In this document: positions 23,824 through 36,077 of the stretch, in pieces
Numbering within the stretch: position 1 is the stretch's first letter
Layout of the letters: each line of letters begins with the position of its first letter
From: Ctenosaura bakeri
Lineage: Eukaryota > Chordata > Lepidosauria > Squamata > Iguanidae
Direction of reading: 5' to 3'
DNA: 64,000 nucleotides
NCBI GenBank assembly: GCA_948474755.1
Contig: CAOLHI010001154.1
Location: 310,001 to 374,000, forward strand
Made by a program: the position numbers and the translations under genes
The notes under the pieces: model-generated
Databases searched by the model: none
Told to the model about the DNA's origin: nothing
What the model saw: only the letters and a program-made list of their open reading frames with translations

Positions 23824-24543
23824 TGTTTTTTTTATCATCATCATCAGTTTATTACAGTCAAAAGACTATTTAAACATGTTAGATACATTTTAAAAACCTT
23901 TTAGAATAGTGCCAACAAGAATTCCAAACAATGGTAAAAATACAATAAAAATTAAATTGGTAGTTATACAAATACAGTTTTTAAATGAAATAATATTATG
24001 TAGACAAGGATGGTTTGGTTAAAATAGCCAAGTTTTAAAATTTTGTCACTTGCAGAATGAAAAATTTATCAGAACCTTGGAGCAGGATGGCCCCACAAGG
24101 CTCGGAGGATTGCCCAGGAAAATGTTGCATGGGATATAATCAATCTTCTCTAGTCTCTTGATAAAAACTGCAGTGAACAAGTATGTAGCATATGACTGTA
24201 TTTTTGTTTTTTTAAAACACAGACACTCTTCTTTGAAGAAGATAGGCTGTTATACACAGAAATAATTTCAGACTGCCCTTATAAAAACTCTGTGATAGGG
24301 TGATATATCTGGAGGTATTGTGATCTAACCAGAAGCACCCATAGTCATCATGGCTGGTCAAAAACTTAAACTCAGACTTGCCTAACTCAAATATAACACT
24401 GTTACCACTGCACAGCATTAGTTTATATATTGCAAAGAAACATTATATAAATAAAAATGCCTCTGGAGAGTATGCCTTTTCTGCATTAAAGAGCAACTTC
24501 AGCTCTTCTCAGTCACAGGAGCACAACAAGAATGCTGAAATCC

Positions 24544-24545
<2 letters not shown>

Positions 24546-24590
<45 letters not shown>
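24546..24590. repeat. (ATC)n microsatellite
   Basis: About 15 perfect ATC units. They give a poly-serine run in a chance reading frame on the plus strand. Confidence 0.95.
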
Positions 24591-24813
24591 CTGTCTATCT
24601 CCCTCAACTGGGGCTCAAGATGGTTTGCAATTTAAAAATACAGCTAAAAACATACAAAAAAGGGGAAAGTAAAAAGCCATTAAAATAATTCAGTTTTTAA
24701 AAGTGCAATACACTGCCTATTTTTTAAAAATCCATTTAAAAAGGTCTTTGCCTGCTAATGGAAGGACAGCAGGAAGGGGGACATTCTAGCCTTCCTGGGA
24801 AGAGATTTCCTGA

Positions 24814-25261
24814 GGCTCTTTCTGCACCGGCATATTAAAATGGTACAGAGCGACCTCCAACGGAGGTCTTCTGCACCGTGGAGTGGACTGGGGCGGACTA
24901 CTTTCGTAGTTCCGCACCTCAGTCTGCTCCAGAGTGACCAGAATTGGTCGTGCAGCGTGCTTTTTAAAAACCTCTTTTAAGAAGTCTTTAAAAAGTACGG
25001 AGCGCACAACCCCGTGTCGCTCCGTCGCCGTGCTCCGGTGCAGATTTGCAGGCGCGCATTAGTGCGTGCCTGCAGATCTGCTGGGGGCGGGCTTTAGGCT
25101 GGCGAGCTTCTCCACCAACCGGAAGCTACCATTTTGGATGCCGGAGCAGTGTGGAGCGACGAGCTTGCACTGCTCCTCATCAGGACGGACCCAAACGGAC
25201 CCACCAAAAAGCTGGTGAGTAGCGGCAGGGAGCGTTTGCCTCGCTGCGTGTGGAAAGGGCC
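24814..25261. mobile_element. Long MITE relative (448 bp)
   Basis: The ends ggctctttctgcac and gtgtggaaagggcc are inverted repeats of the short-MITE type. The 3-bp duplication TGA flanks it (24811-24813 and 25262-25264). The internal sequence is GC-rich, contains a short palindrome gacctccaacggaggtc, and has the same layout as 46551-47035. The ORFs within are not gene-like. Confidence 0.75.
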
Positions 25262-25439
25262 TGACTCTAGAGGCAGACACTGAGAAGGCTGTCGTTCACC
25301 ACTGCAGAAATCTGGGTCTCTAGGTTCAAAACAGAAATTCACCCAAACTGCAAACCTGCATCTTCAGAAGGAGCGTAACCCCATCTAGGCGGAATCCCTA
25401 TTTCCTGATCTGACAACCTGCTTCGATTGTGGTGATAAA

Positions 25440-26690
25440 GAGCAGTAAAGTTGGGTGTCATCCTTATATTAATAGCACTGCATCCCAAAATTCTGAATGA
25501 TCACTACTTGTGTTTTTATGTATATATTAAATAGTATGGGGGACAAAACATAAGCCTGAGAGATCCCACAGGCCAATTGTCCAGTGGTCAAACAGGAGTC
25601 TCCCAGCATCACCTTATGGGCTTGCCCCTCCAGGAAGGACCAAAGCCGCTGCAAAGTAGTGCCTCCAAATCTCATCCCAGTGAGGAGGTCCAGAAGGATA
25701 CCACACTCAATGGTATTGAAAGCCTCTGAGATGTGTAACAGAACCAAGAGGGACACACTCCCTTGTCCATTTGCTGGAGTGGATCATCCACCAAGGTAAC
25801 TAAAGCTGTTTTTGTTGTGTAAGCAGGCCCACAGCCAGATTGAAATGGATCTAGATAATCAGTTTCATCCAGGAACTCCTGGATGCTCCAAAGCTTGCCC
25901 AAGAATGGTCCATTAGACAGTGGCTGATATTTATGCATTACAGAGGGATTCAGGTACGACTTTTTCAACAAAGTCCTAAGAACTGCTTTCTTTAGGCAAG
26001 TTGGAACTCTGCCTTGTTATAAAGAGGCATTGATTACCCCCTTCACTCAGCCAGTCTGCCTCTGGCCTGTTTAATAAGCCAGGAAAGGCAAGGATCTAGT
26101 ACATGTGTGATAGTTCTCACTTCTCCAAGGGTTGTGTCCATATACTTAAACTACACAAATTAAAAGCTATCCAATAACACAAGCAGGAGCCAAGGTTTTG
26201 TCCACTGGAACTATATCAGCTTCAGCATCCAAGTTGGAGTGGATCTAAATGATTTTAACTGCAAAGTGCCATGCACATTCTTCACAGTGGGCTGTCAAGT
26301 GGTCTGGATTTTCTGCTTGAGGACCACTATATAACAAGCCTATGACCACTCAAAACAACTCCACTGGATGGCTCCTGGCTGACACAATGGTGATGGCCAT
26401 TTGTTAGGGACATACATGCATGTAAGTTTCCTGTATGCATGCATGCACATGTCTTATCTTAGGCACCACAAGGGCTTGTATTCTTCCCTCTGCAGTGTCC
26501 AAAGTGCCCTGTAACTTACTAAACAGCCTCTTAAGCCATTTGCATGACCATTCCCTGCTTCATGGGGCATGGACAAGATCACAGAAGCATCTCCTCATTG
26601 CCAGAAATAAAATGATGACAGTGCTGAGATCTGCTGGGATCCTCTGGAGGTGTCAATGCTGCTGAGATCCATTTTACATCTGGCTATAGG
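25440..26690 (-). mobile_element. L2-like LINE, RT and upstream linker
   Basis: Minus-strand frames encode RT blocks: PLSNGPFLGKLWSIQEFLDE, TDYLDPFQSGCGPAYTTKTA, a LLVLLHISEAFNTIECGILL block (AFDTIDH motif degraded), and GDSCLTTGQLACGISQ. Further right, to about 26690, there is decayed linker sequence from upstream of the RT. Stops and shifts throughout. Confidence 0.8.
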
Positions 26691-26796
26691 GATGTAGCCA
26701 GATGCTTCTGAGATCTTGCCCACTCCCTATGAGGCATGGAATGGCCATGCAGGGAGGGGGGCAGCTTCAGAGTCTGTTCAATAAGTAAGGAGGGTG

Positions 26797-27701
26797 TGTT
26801 ACTGCAGGTTAGGCCTACTTGGAGATACCCCTAGATATCATTTTGATATCAATAATTTGGCTCTCTTCTACCACCCCTCTCCACATGTTTGTGAGGCCCC
26901 TGAACAAGCACAGACTAGGCGCAGCCACTAATTACTGGACATTCCATTCCCCACCCAGGCAGGCCAGAAATAGCCAGATCCTTGCTTTAGGAGACCTCTC
27001 TGCAAACACCTTCATTATGTATGCATGCTGTTTACAAAGGACTCCCTGCCCCAAGCAGGCAACCTGGCAAACTGAATACTCAACTGCCAAGCACCCTGTA
27101 TTTGCATACTGGCTAACTCTTTGTCAATTTGGACTTAATCATGTTAAATTGGACCTTTCCAAAGCTTTGTCCAGCTCCTAAATCACATTGTTTTTCCCAA
27201 GTATGGCATAGCCTGCAGTCACATTTCTCCCTATAAAAACCCCTGATTCCGAGACCTTCCTTGGATTGCTCCCGAGTTCCAGACCGTCTTGCTGCCGCTT
27301 TGCCTGGTGAGCTTCCCCTCAGCCCCATGTGCTGAGCTACATCGCACTCCAGCATCGCTCTCTATCTTCTCTCCAGGCTCCAGGAACAGGTTCCGTATCA
27401 CCCGAATCAACTATCCCCCTCAAAATTCCTGCTATCCAACTCAAACCTTTATTTCCCTTAGTTATCTGTGTGTGTGTGTTGCTTACATTGTGTGCCTGTA
27501 TTTAATAAAGATCCTTAATTTATTTCCAACACGGTTTGCTTCTTGACTTGGCCTGACCCTGTAAACATTGGGTTACAAGATCCTGCTGTGTTACCCTGCC
27601 TCTCATTTTGCCAGCAGTGCTCTAAGCTAATTTTCCCCAAAGTGTGCTGTTGTTTGGTTATTTAGGTGTCCCTCCCGGGACCCCCAGTAAACAGGGTAAC
27701 A
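26797..27701 (+). mobile_element. Solo LTR A, ERV-like
   Basis: A 905-bp LTR begins TGTTACTGCAGG and ends CAGGGTAACA, with the 4-bp duplication GGTG on both sides (26793-26796 and 27702-27705). The promoter has a TATA box (ctataaaaac, 27231) and a polyadenylation signal aataaa at 27504-27509, giving an R region of about 250 bp. No gag, pol or env sequence adjoins it, so it is a solo LTR. TG...CA ends and a 4-bp duplication fit a class I (gamma-like) element. Confidence 0.88.
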
Positions 27702-28208
27702 GGTGAGTCCATATGTGTATTTGGATCTATTAGGCTATGCAGAGCCATACTAGATTGCACTTAATGTTTCATCAACAGGCCAGTGAAATGAGCTGTTCTC
27801 ATTTAAACTACAGAGACCTGGATTATCAAGGATTGAGGATGAAAGACAGAGAAAAGTATGGGTGCATGGAAGCTAAATTGTAAGTGCAAGTCTGTTAGAC
27901 ATGTATATTGCATAAGTAATAAGTCCTGGGATGTCTTGACTTGCAAGGCCTTTGCTTTTTGGAGCATTAGAGCATAGGAGCATTCAACTTGTCTCTTGAC
28001 TTAAATCAAAATTGAATGTTCCCATGAAACACAGTGATAATACATAGCTGGTTTAAGGGATGAAATGATTTTTTAAAAAACACTAGGCTAATATGAATAG
28101 AAATATTGTCCATTGCTGGGCAAGGTTCCTATAAGGAGACCATGACATGACCCCCATTTTGACATGTTCTATTCAGCCTGGCCTTCAAAAGATCCTTGGC
28201 GAAAGTAG

Positions 28209-28353
28209 GGCCATTTCCACACTGGACTGTTATAGCACTATTATTCCACGTTCAACATCCTCAAAGGTCCCTCCCTAAACTGCAAACCCCAGGATTCCAT
28301 AAGATGTTGAAAGTGGAATAATAGTGCTATAACAGTCCAGTGCGGAAATGGCC
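28209..28353. mobile_element. Palindromic MITE, intact short form
   Basis: A 145-bp inverted repeat: ggccatttccacactggact at the left, agtccagtgcggaaatggcc at the right, and the core ccctaaactgcaaaccccag. The 3-bp duplication TAG flanks it (28206-28208 and 28354-28356). This is one of the cleanest copies and serves as family reference. Confidence 0.88.
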
Positions 28354-28356
28354 TAG

Positions 28357-30140
28357 GTCTTTGAGGGCAGAAAGCAGAGTGAGTGAGAGTGAGGAAGATA
28401 GAGAGATTTGGCAGATAGAGCAAAGTACAGTAAGTTGTTAGTTTGCTTAGGCAATTGCAGCAAACTGTGAAGAGTACGCCAGAAAAAGTTGTTAGAATAA
28501 GAAATAGTTGTTAGAACCAGTCAGAAATTATTGTTAGAGCAAATTAAATCATGATGAGGAATCTTAGGGAGAAAACGAAAGAGAGATGGAAATCTGTAAA
28601 AATGTATGTAGCATTTCTTTGTGGTTTCTGTATTGCAGTTCTAACACGGTCTTTGATGAGTCAGAATCTTTCCCACTTATCGTCAGGTTACATCCTCAAG
28701 ATTACATCGTTGAGATCCTAAATTATTCAAAGAAGAGATCTAGCCTTTTTTTCGTGAGTCATGTCAGGACAGGACTGGCTCCATGGTTTGGAGAGCCTTT
28801 GGGAATGATGTCCTTGGCGGATCCAAGTCCTCCTTAACTGTCCTCCCTCTCTTGACCCAGCATGCACTACTGACCAGAAGAAGCGGGATAGCAACAGTTG
28901 TTCCTCCTTGCCTATACTATAGTTTCTTGTTCACTTAGCAATGGTAGGCAAAGCAGCAGCAAAAACAAGAAGGAGAAATAACAGAACTAGAAGTCTCCAG
29001 GGGTTTGCAGTAGGCCACCATTTTGTTGCAGGGCCTTGTTAGATGCCCAGCAATACAAACATTCACTACAATCCTGCCTCAAAACTCCAGTGCCTAAGGT
29101 GGAATGGTGATGGAAAGAGAGGTGGGTGATCCCATGTTAGATACCAGGTTACCTAGTATGAGCTGACCATTTTTCTTATATAAAATGACATAACCATACC
29201 CTCCAGCTATTACATTCCCTCAAGATATCCTGATTTGGCAGGGTCCGTCCTGAATAATTGTTGATGAATTCTCTTCCTTGGAAAACAATATATCTAATGG
29301 CACTGACAGGAGATGTCAGCCATCGGACCAGGGAGACCATCTGCTATCTCTATGAGCTTCTGCTTGACTAGAGGAATAAGTAAGTCAGAAAAACTCAAAA
29401 CAATCCCTTCTTATGAAGTCATATTTTATCCAAAATAGTTACTACATACCTCCATTCACACTGTGAAGGAATCAGTGGAATGATTCATGTTGCACTTCCT
29501 GGGACTTTTCTTCCCTTCTTTTTCCATAATCTCCACTCCATAGACGAAAACAGAGGTGGGAAAAAATAGACTATTTGAGATTCACTATGTAAACCTGTCT
29601 TAAGGCTCCTTTTCTTAAGCCTTCCCTCAAGCCACTATCAAAAGCACACCTGAGGAACATGAGGTATTTTGAACTGATGGTTATGTCTAGGACCAAGGTA
29701 TTTTGTTCGTTTTTTCCATTTTAACAGCCACTGTAGATGAGAAGATACTCTGGCTGCTTTACAGACAACAAATATGGAGAATGATTCTGGAAGGTGTGAA
29801 AGTCTTCTTCCCAAACTAAGATAACTCTCCAAGGGCCATGGAAACCCTGAACTTATTCATACACCATGCAGAACAAGGTGTCATGGCTGGGTCTCAACCA
29901 GCTGTTAGGAACTGTCATTTCTCCATTAGGAAGGACTCCAAGGGTTCTGTCTCTCAACATATCCCACAGTCCTCCCATACTTAAGGATTTAGAGGCAGAA
30001 GACAATCAGCCAAGGACAAAATGACAGAATCATAACTGTTTCTTTAATTAATTAAATTTTATAAATGTTGTAACATCACTAGTAAGCATTAAAACTAAAA
30101 TGTTAGAACTTCTAAAGAAGAGCAAATGAAAACAAAAGCA
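28357..30140. other. Stretch with no recognised element
   Basis: It begins with a purine-rich segment (28360-28600), then ordinary AT-rich sequence. I see no gene, RNA or repeat that I can name. Confidence 0.5.
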
Positions 30141-30146
30141 GTATAT

Positions 30147-30300
30147 GTTCCTTTTCATTGCAAAACAGAGTAGAAAGGTGGGAGCTGGAAAGCTACCAAA
30201 TTGTACAGAGGGTTTCAGAGATGACACAGTTTATCTTCAAATCATTGTTCCTTTTCACTGCAAAACAGAGTAGGAAGGAAGGAGTGGGAAAGTTACCAAC
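30147..30300. repeat. Local duplication, about 55 bp, spaced 99 bp
   Basis: gttccttttcattgcaaaac ... gaaagctaccaa (30147-30200) recurs as gttccttttcactgcaaaac ... gaaagttaccaa (30246-30299) with about 85% identity. Confidence 0.8.
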
Positions 30301-30795
30301 CCATAGAGCAATGAAAGCTGTTGTGCAGGGCAGACTGAATATGTGAGAAAGACCCGTTTCTCTGCATGCTTTCATGTTGAGACTGCAAGCTCAATAGGAC
30401 TCTTTGGTCAAAGCAGGCTCAGCAGAGATGTCATGTATCTATTCTGAGCAGAGTTGTGTCGGGACATTTTGCTGTCTAAGGCAAAGTACAACATTATTCC
30501 TTCGCCACAATCCATGTACAGAAATCTGGACTGACAGCTGAGCCTTAACTTCAGCACTGGCATGGTGTGTCCTCTAATGCAACAGAGGCATTGGGTAGTT
30601 TCATTATGTAAATAGCTTAACAGCCTTGCCAGCCTCAAGGGCAAAATTTTAAGTACCTGCTGAACTTCCTGCTTCACCTACTTGGGCCAATACTTGGAGA
30701 TGGGCTAAGGGACTTATGTCTTTTTGTTTTGTCAGCCCCACCCAGTATGGCCAATGGGAAGGGATTGTAGAAGTGATTATTCCAACCAATGGGTG

Positions 30796-31691
30796 TGTTA
30801 TCACGGTTATGATATGTCTGGTGAGAGCACTAGATATTCTTTTGATATCAAATAATTTGGCCTTTGCTTGACCTTTCTCTGCCACCCTACTCCACGTGTT
30901 TGCAGAGGTCCCCTGGACAAGCACGTCTAGGGCGTGGCCGTTAATGGTTGTACATTCCAAAACCCCATTCAGGCAGGCAATTTAAGCCTCTCCGTTGCTT
31001 TAGGGAAAAACCTCCCTGCAAACCAGCTCTGCTCGGCTCGGATCTACACAAAGCCGCACAGCCAAGAGCCAAGCCATTTCTTTATGTTGGGCCATCAACA
31101 AACTGGCCACGCTATTGTCTTAAGAGCTAAACCCATCATGCAAAATCTGACCTTTTCCAACTCCTTTGTCTAGCTCCAAATTTCCTTTGTTCTCACTGAG
31201 CATAACATAGCCTGTAGGTAAAATCCACTCTATAAAAGGTCCCCTTTTCCAAGTCCTCCTCAGATTCCTTGGACTAATTTGGACTTCCATCTGCCTTGCT
31301 GCTGGTTTGTCTAAGGAGCTCCCCTCAGCCAGCCACGCTGAGCTTTCTTCCCCGGAACCCCATCTTCCTCTCCAGGACTACGAGACCAGGTGTCGTATTA
31401 CCCATTCCCAAGCTCTCTATTTCTGTTTCCAAGTTAGCTAGTGTGCGTGTTGTTTTATTTGCTGTTTATCTTTCAATAAAACTGTTATTTTTGTTATTTT
31501 CAAACTTGCTCACCTGCTCTCTGACCTGAAGCCGTAGACATTGGGTTAAAGATCCTTGCTAAAGTTACCGTGCCTCTTGTTTAGCTAAGAGAGTGTTCGA
31601 GTTAAATTCCCCCAACTTGTGTTTTTATTTGGTTATTTGGGTGCCCCTCCCAGGACCCCCAACATATAGGACCCCAACATACAGGGTAACA
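30796..31691 (+). mobile_element. Solo LTR B, same family as A
   Basis: An 896-bp LTR from TGTTATCACGG to CAGGGTAACA, with GGTG on both sides (30792-30795 and 31692-31695). TATA box tataaaagg at 31231, aataaa at 31475-31480. Shared blocks with A include ttttgatatcaa-taatttgg near the start and gcccctcc-ggacccccaa near the end. It is too divergent from A to be the partner LTR of one provirus. Confidence 0.87.
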
Positions 31692-31937
31692 GGTGGCCCA
31701 AAGATTTTCCTCCTCCTGCCTTGAAGCTGCCTGGTACTGATTGTTGTCCTCTTTGCCTTTCAACTGCCTTCTCTCTAGTTAGCAAGTTATTTACCAAAGA
31801 TAAAAGAAGGTGCTGCTGCCCCTGCTAGATCTTTTGGTTACTGTGCAAACCCAGCCCAGGGCACACAAATGGGCACCCACTCAGATGCAATCACTAGTTG
31901 CTGCTTTGCCACTCATATTCAGAATGAATATTGCTTT

Positions 31938-32100
31938 TGGGAGACTGCCAACCAATGCCAGGTACTGTGGGCTATGTTTCAAGGGAAGGAATTAGCAAAG
32001 TCACCTCTAACTATTCCTTGCCTAAGAAAACCCTGAGAAATTCATGGGATTGCCATCAATCAACAGGTGACTTGAAGGCATACGCACACACACACACAAA
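31938..32100 (+). mobile_element. 5S-rRNA-derived SINE, 5'-truncated
   Basis: It starts within the 5S-like part (gggagactgccaaccaatgc; compare gggagaccgcctgggaatac of vertebrate 5S rRNA), then the SINE body ttgcctaagaaaaccctgag and gtgacttgaaggcatacgca, ending in a CA-rich tail. Confidence 0.75.
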
Positions 32101-32309
32101 AACCACACTAGACTGAATGAAGAATTAACACAGTTGCAATAATACAAAACACCACTGGATGTCATCCGATTCCCACTGAAAGATCTACACTCAACTGAAC
32201 AATTTCGAAGACAGCTTACAATCCTCACTGATGCTTGTTATCTTCCTGAGTGTAAAAGATGGTAAAGGATGCATTCTTAGCAAGGAAGTTACAGATGATA
32301 TATTGCTTA

Positions 32310-34160
32310 ATCTTTATATGTATATTTATTTATCAGTTTTTACACATAATTACATCAACTCCAACAAACATTTCAAACAGACATAAACGTTAACACAATA
32401 AACAAAATAATACCAAACAACAAATTAAAAGAAATCCTAAAACTATGCACTAAAATGCCAAAACACAGTAGTGTTCTGATCCCCCTCCACTGTAATGAAA
32501 AATAGAAAATGAAAATGAAAAGAAGGAAGGATAATTCTATCATTCTACCATTACAGCTGCAGCTAAGGAAAAAATAATATGAATAGCCATACTCACCAAT
32601 TATTGTATTATTTGGATTCTTATTGTTCAAGAAATCCATAAATGTTTTCCAATTTTCTGTTGGTTGTCTTTTAAAACCCACGTTAATTTAGCCATTTGGA
32701 ATAATTTAACAACCTTAACAATCTAATTCTGTATCACTGTTTTTTTCAGCCCGTTTCCAGGTTTATGCCTTGGCTTTATGAGATAACTATGCCACCCAAA
32801 GCTTAAATCATGGCCTGTAAGATCCAAAAGTCTCTCATCTCTAAATGACATCCATACCTTCAACCAAACAAAACAGCAGGGTTTGTAATACAATTTAACG
32901 TTAGGCATTCCCAGTCCACCACTTTCTTTTGCATGATACAGTGTTTTAAGTCTTGTTTTGGGTTTTCTTGCCCGCAATAAAAATCTGGAGATTTCTTTCT
33001 GCCATTGCACAAAGAGTGTTTTCTTCCTTATAACAGGGGTTGTTTGAAAATGATATAAAAGTCTTGGCAACACACTTGTTTTTATTGCTGCAATTCTCCC
33101 CAAAAGGGTTAGATTTAGTTCTCCTCATTTTTCTAAGTCTTAATTTATTTCCAGAGTTTTCATAGTTATTTTGAAATACTTGATTATTATTCTTCATAAT
33201 TGTGATTCCCAGATATTTAAACCCCTTTTGTTTCCACTTTAAAGTTGGAAAGAGCAATTACTTCATTTTCCCCCTCCAAAGTCATGTTTCTGGTTGACAG
33301 CTTCATTTCATCACAATTCACTTTAAATCTGGAACATAATGTAAACATCTTGATTTTTTTCCCCAAAAAAGTCTCCATTGAGTCCAGTGGATTTTGCATC
33401 ATTATCACAAGATCATCTGCATAAGTCAACTTGCTGTTTTAAAATCTCCTCCCTACTTATCCTATCATCTTGTCTAATGATTCTTAATAATATCCAGCAC
33501 CAAAATAAACAACAAAAGTGAGAGCAAACAACCTGGTTTGGTTCTCTTTTGTATTTCAATCAGCATTGTTGTGTCGCCAATTACCAAAATTTGCCTTTTT
33601 GCCCCAAATTTTTGTCTTTATTGCCCAAATAAAATTTTCTCCAATGTCTTTTCTCCCCAGTACATGGAATAAAAACTTCCATTAAATATTATCAACATTT
33701 TATCTGCATCTAGGAAAATCAGAGCTGCCTTTTTATCGATATGACATTCCAAATATTCAGTGATGTTAAGAACAGTTATTATGTTGCTCCTTAATTGTCT
33801 TTTTGGCAGACTTTGGCTCTGATCTTCATGAATATATTGAACAATTTGCCTCCTCAGCATATTAGCCAGAATAGAAGTAAACATCTTGTAGTCATTATTT
33901 AATAATGAGATAGGTCTATATTTTTTTTGTTAAAGCCTCATCAGAATCATATATATATACACACACACATACAAACACACACACATATATGAATCACCAT
34001 AATATAAGCACTTCTCCATGAGTCTGGCATCTGGCCTCTTTTTAACATCTTTATTGGTTGATGTAGTTCCTCTTCAAATTTCTTTTAGTGTGCTGCAGAT
34101 GATCCATTTGGGCCTACTGCTTTTCCTAGTTTGAGCTTCTTAATTAAGTTCCTATATTAC
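32310..34160 (-). mobile_element. L1 LINE, 3' half
   Basis: Minus-strand frames: near 34100 the KLGKAVGPNG-type RT entry block, at 33618-33884 ITEYLECHIDKKAALIFLDA (RT fingers), at 33217-33429 TYADDLVIMMQNPLDSM with the RT catalytic YADD intact, and at 32723-33103 MGRIAAIKTSVLPRLLYHFQ (thumb region). It is split by frameshifts. The 3' UTR runs to about 32310. Confidence 0.88.
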
Positions 34161-34300
34161 TTAATCTCAACCTCAATCTTAACCTAAGTTAAACAAAATA
34201 AAGTCTAAACCAGAATAATCCTAACTTTACATACCTGAATATATGCAAAAATCATAAAGAAAGCTCAAACAAAAGGGAATTAAACTTGACCTTAAATACT

Positions 34301-34531
34301 TTATTGTTGCTGTGTGCCTTCAAGTCATTTCCAATTTATGGTGGCAAAGCTGTCAAGGGGTTTTCTTGGCAGAATTTGTTCAGGGGGAGTTTGCCTTTGC
34401 CTTCCTCTGAAGCTAAAAGAATGTGACTTGTCCAAGGTCACCCAGTGGGTTTCCATTGCTAAGCAGAGATTCAGACCTTGGTCTCCAGAATCATAGTCCA
34501 ACACTCAAACCACTATACTATACTGGCTCTC
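34301..34531 (-). mobile_element. tRNA-type SINE, full length
   Basis: Minus-strand copy: gtgccttcaagtcatttcca, tttgcctttgccttcctctg, cacccagtgggtttccattg, ending at the 5' side with ccactatactatactggctc. Confidence 0.85.
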
Positions 34532-35221
34532 TAAAAAACAGTTATACCAGAACTAAAATCTTGATGCTCAAGAAAATCAAATAATTAGATTGCATATAAG
34601 AACACTTTTCTCTTACCACGAGTTAACCTGCAAAGTTATATTGAGAAAGAGGTTGCACATTGTAGGTGTAAAAACAGTAGATATTTTATACTAATGCATA
34701 ATTCAGTTTCAAAAACAACCAAGGGTGTTCTGTGAGAGAACTCAAAACCCACACAAATACACCCTCACTGCATGGTACCTCAGTAGGGAGACTGAACATT
34801 CATTAATTGGCTATTCATTAAGCAATATTTGATTGGGCAAACAATATCTGACTGATAGTGTTTAAATTTCCCCATACTTACTCCAAGTTAACAAGTCAGA
34901 ATAAGAGGCGTAATACATTTCCCCCTGGTTTCCATTATATAAACACAATACATTATCAAAATTTAAAATGTATCACAATACCACAATGCATCATAAAATG
35001 ATACAAAACCATAAATCAGAAAAAGAGTAAGCGATTGATAAAATTATATCCAGCCAAGGAAATACCACCTCAGCATAGCAGTGGTCAACATAAAGGTAAA
35101 TCCAATTGCTTGTCTGAACTAGAGTAGATCCACTAAAGTAATGAGATTTACACAAGTATAACTTACGATCCAACAGTGGGCCTGCTATTGAGTAGCAACT
35201 GGATTCAGTCTGTATGTCTAA

Positions 35222-35327
35222 GGCCATTTCTGCACCGGCTGGCCCCTCCCTAAAGTGCAAACCCCAGAATTCCATAGGATGTTGAAAGTGGAATAATAGC
35301 ACTACAACAGTCTAGTCTGGAAATACC
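35222..35327. mobile_element. Palindromic MITE, internally deleted
   Basis: ggccatttctgcaccggctg at the left, the core ccccagaattccataggatg and the right arm gcactacaacagtctagtct; about 106 bp, with most of the left arm missing. Confidence 0.7.
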
Positions 35328-35899
35328 CTCAGATAAAGTAATGTAAAACAAATGGACTTGGGAGGGGGTCATTGTAGGCCTGAATTGATGGACCTGTATA
35401 TATTTCTCTATGGAAAGAATTCTAAAAATCAGGGGGCGGGGGCACAGTTGAAAAGGCCCTGTTACTCCTGCCAGCCAGTCTAATCTCTGTCACCAAGGAA
35501 CACAGAAGCAGGTCTTCCCGGTCAGGTTCATATACACAAAGACAAGTCCAGCACAGTCAGCATACTCATTTTGCACACCCCAGTGCAGAATTCTGACAAT
35601 ATTATCAAATTAAACTTCTTGTTTTTTTCTGAAATCCTTTGAATCTTTTCCTGAAAGATGTCCAAATTTGTCTTGAAATTTCATTTTAAAGCAGGGCTTG
35701 GCAGCAATTTGAAGTGGGATGATAAACTAAGAGGAACATGAGACAATCAGAGCTACCATCTATGAAAATGGGAATGCCTCGTGATAAGAACTGGGGGAAC
35801 ATGACAGAACGGGGAGAAATAGAAAGATGTTATTCAGTTCTGTGAAGTCGATTGTCAGGACAGAGGCAGTTATGGAGACCTGGATTTCTGACTGATTAA

Positions 35900-36077
35900 A
35901 GAGCCAGCATAATGTAGTGGTTTGAGCATTAGACTATATGACCCTGGAGACCAGGGTTTGATTTTCCTCTCAGCCGTAGAAACCCACTTGAAAACATCAT
36001 GTATTCTAAGCCCCAGGAAACCTCATGATAGGTTTGCCTTAGGATTGCCATGACTTGAAGTTACACAACAACAACAA
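35900..36077 (+). mobile_element. tRNA-type SINE
   Basis: gagccagcataatgtagtgg, ggagaccagggtttgatttt, ttgccatgacttgaagttac and a (CAA)n tail. It has an internal deletion compared with 6899-7128. Confidence 0.82.

Noticed and set aside
24378..24635. Frame with a poly-serine run
   Set aside because: Created by the (ATC)n microsatellite.
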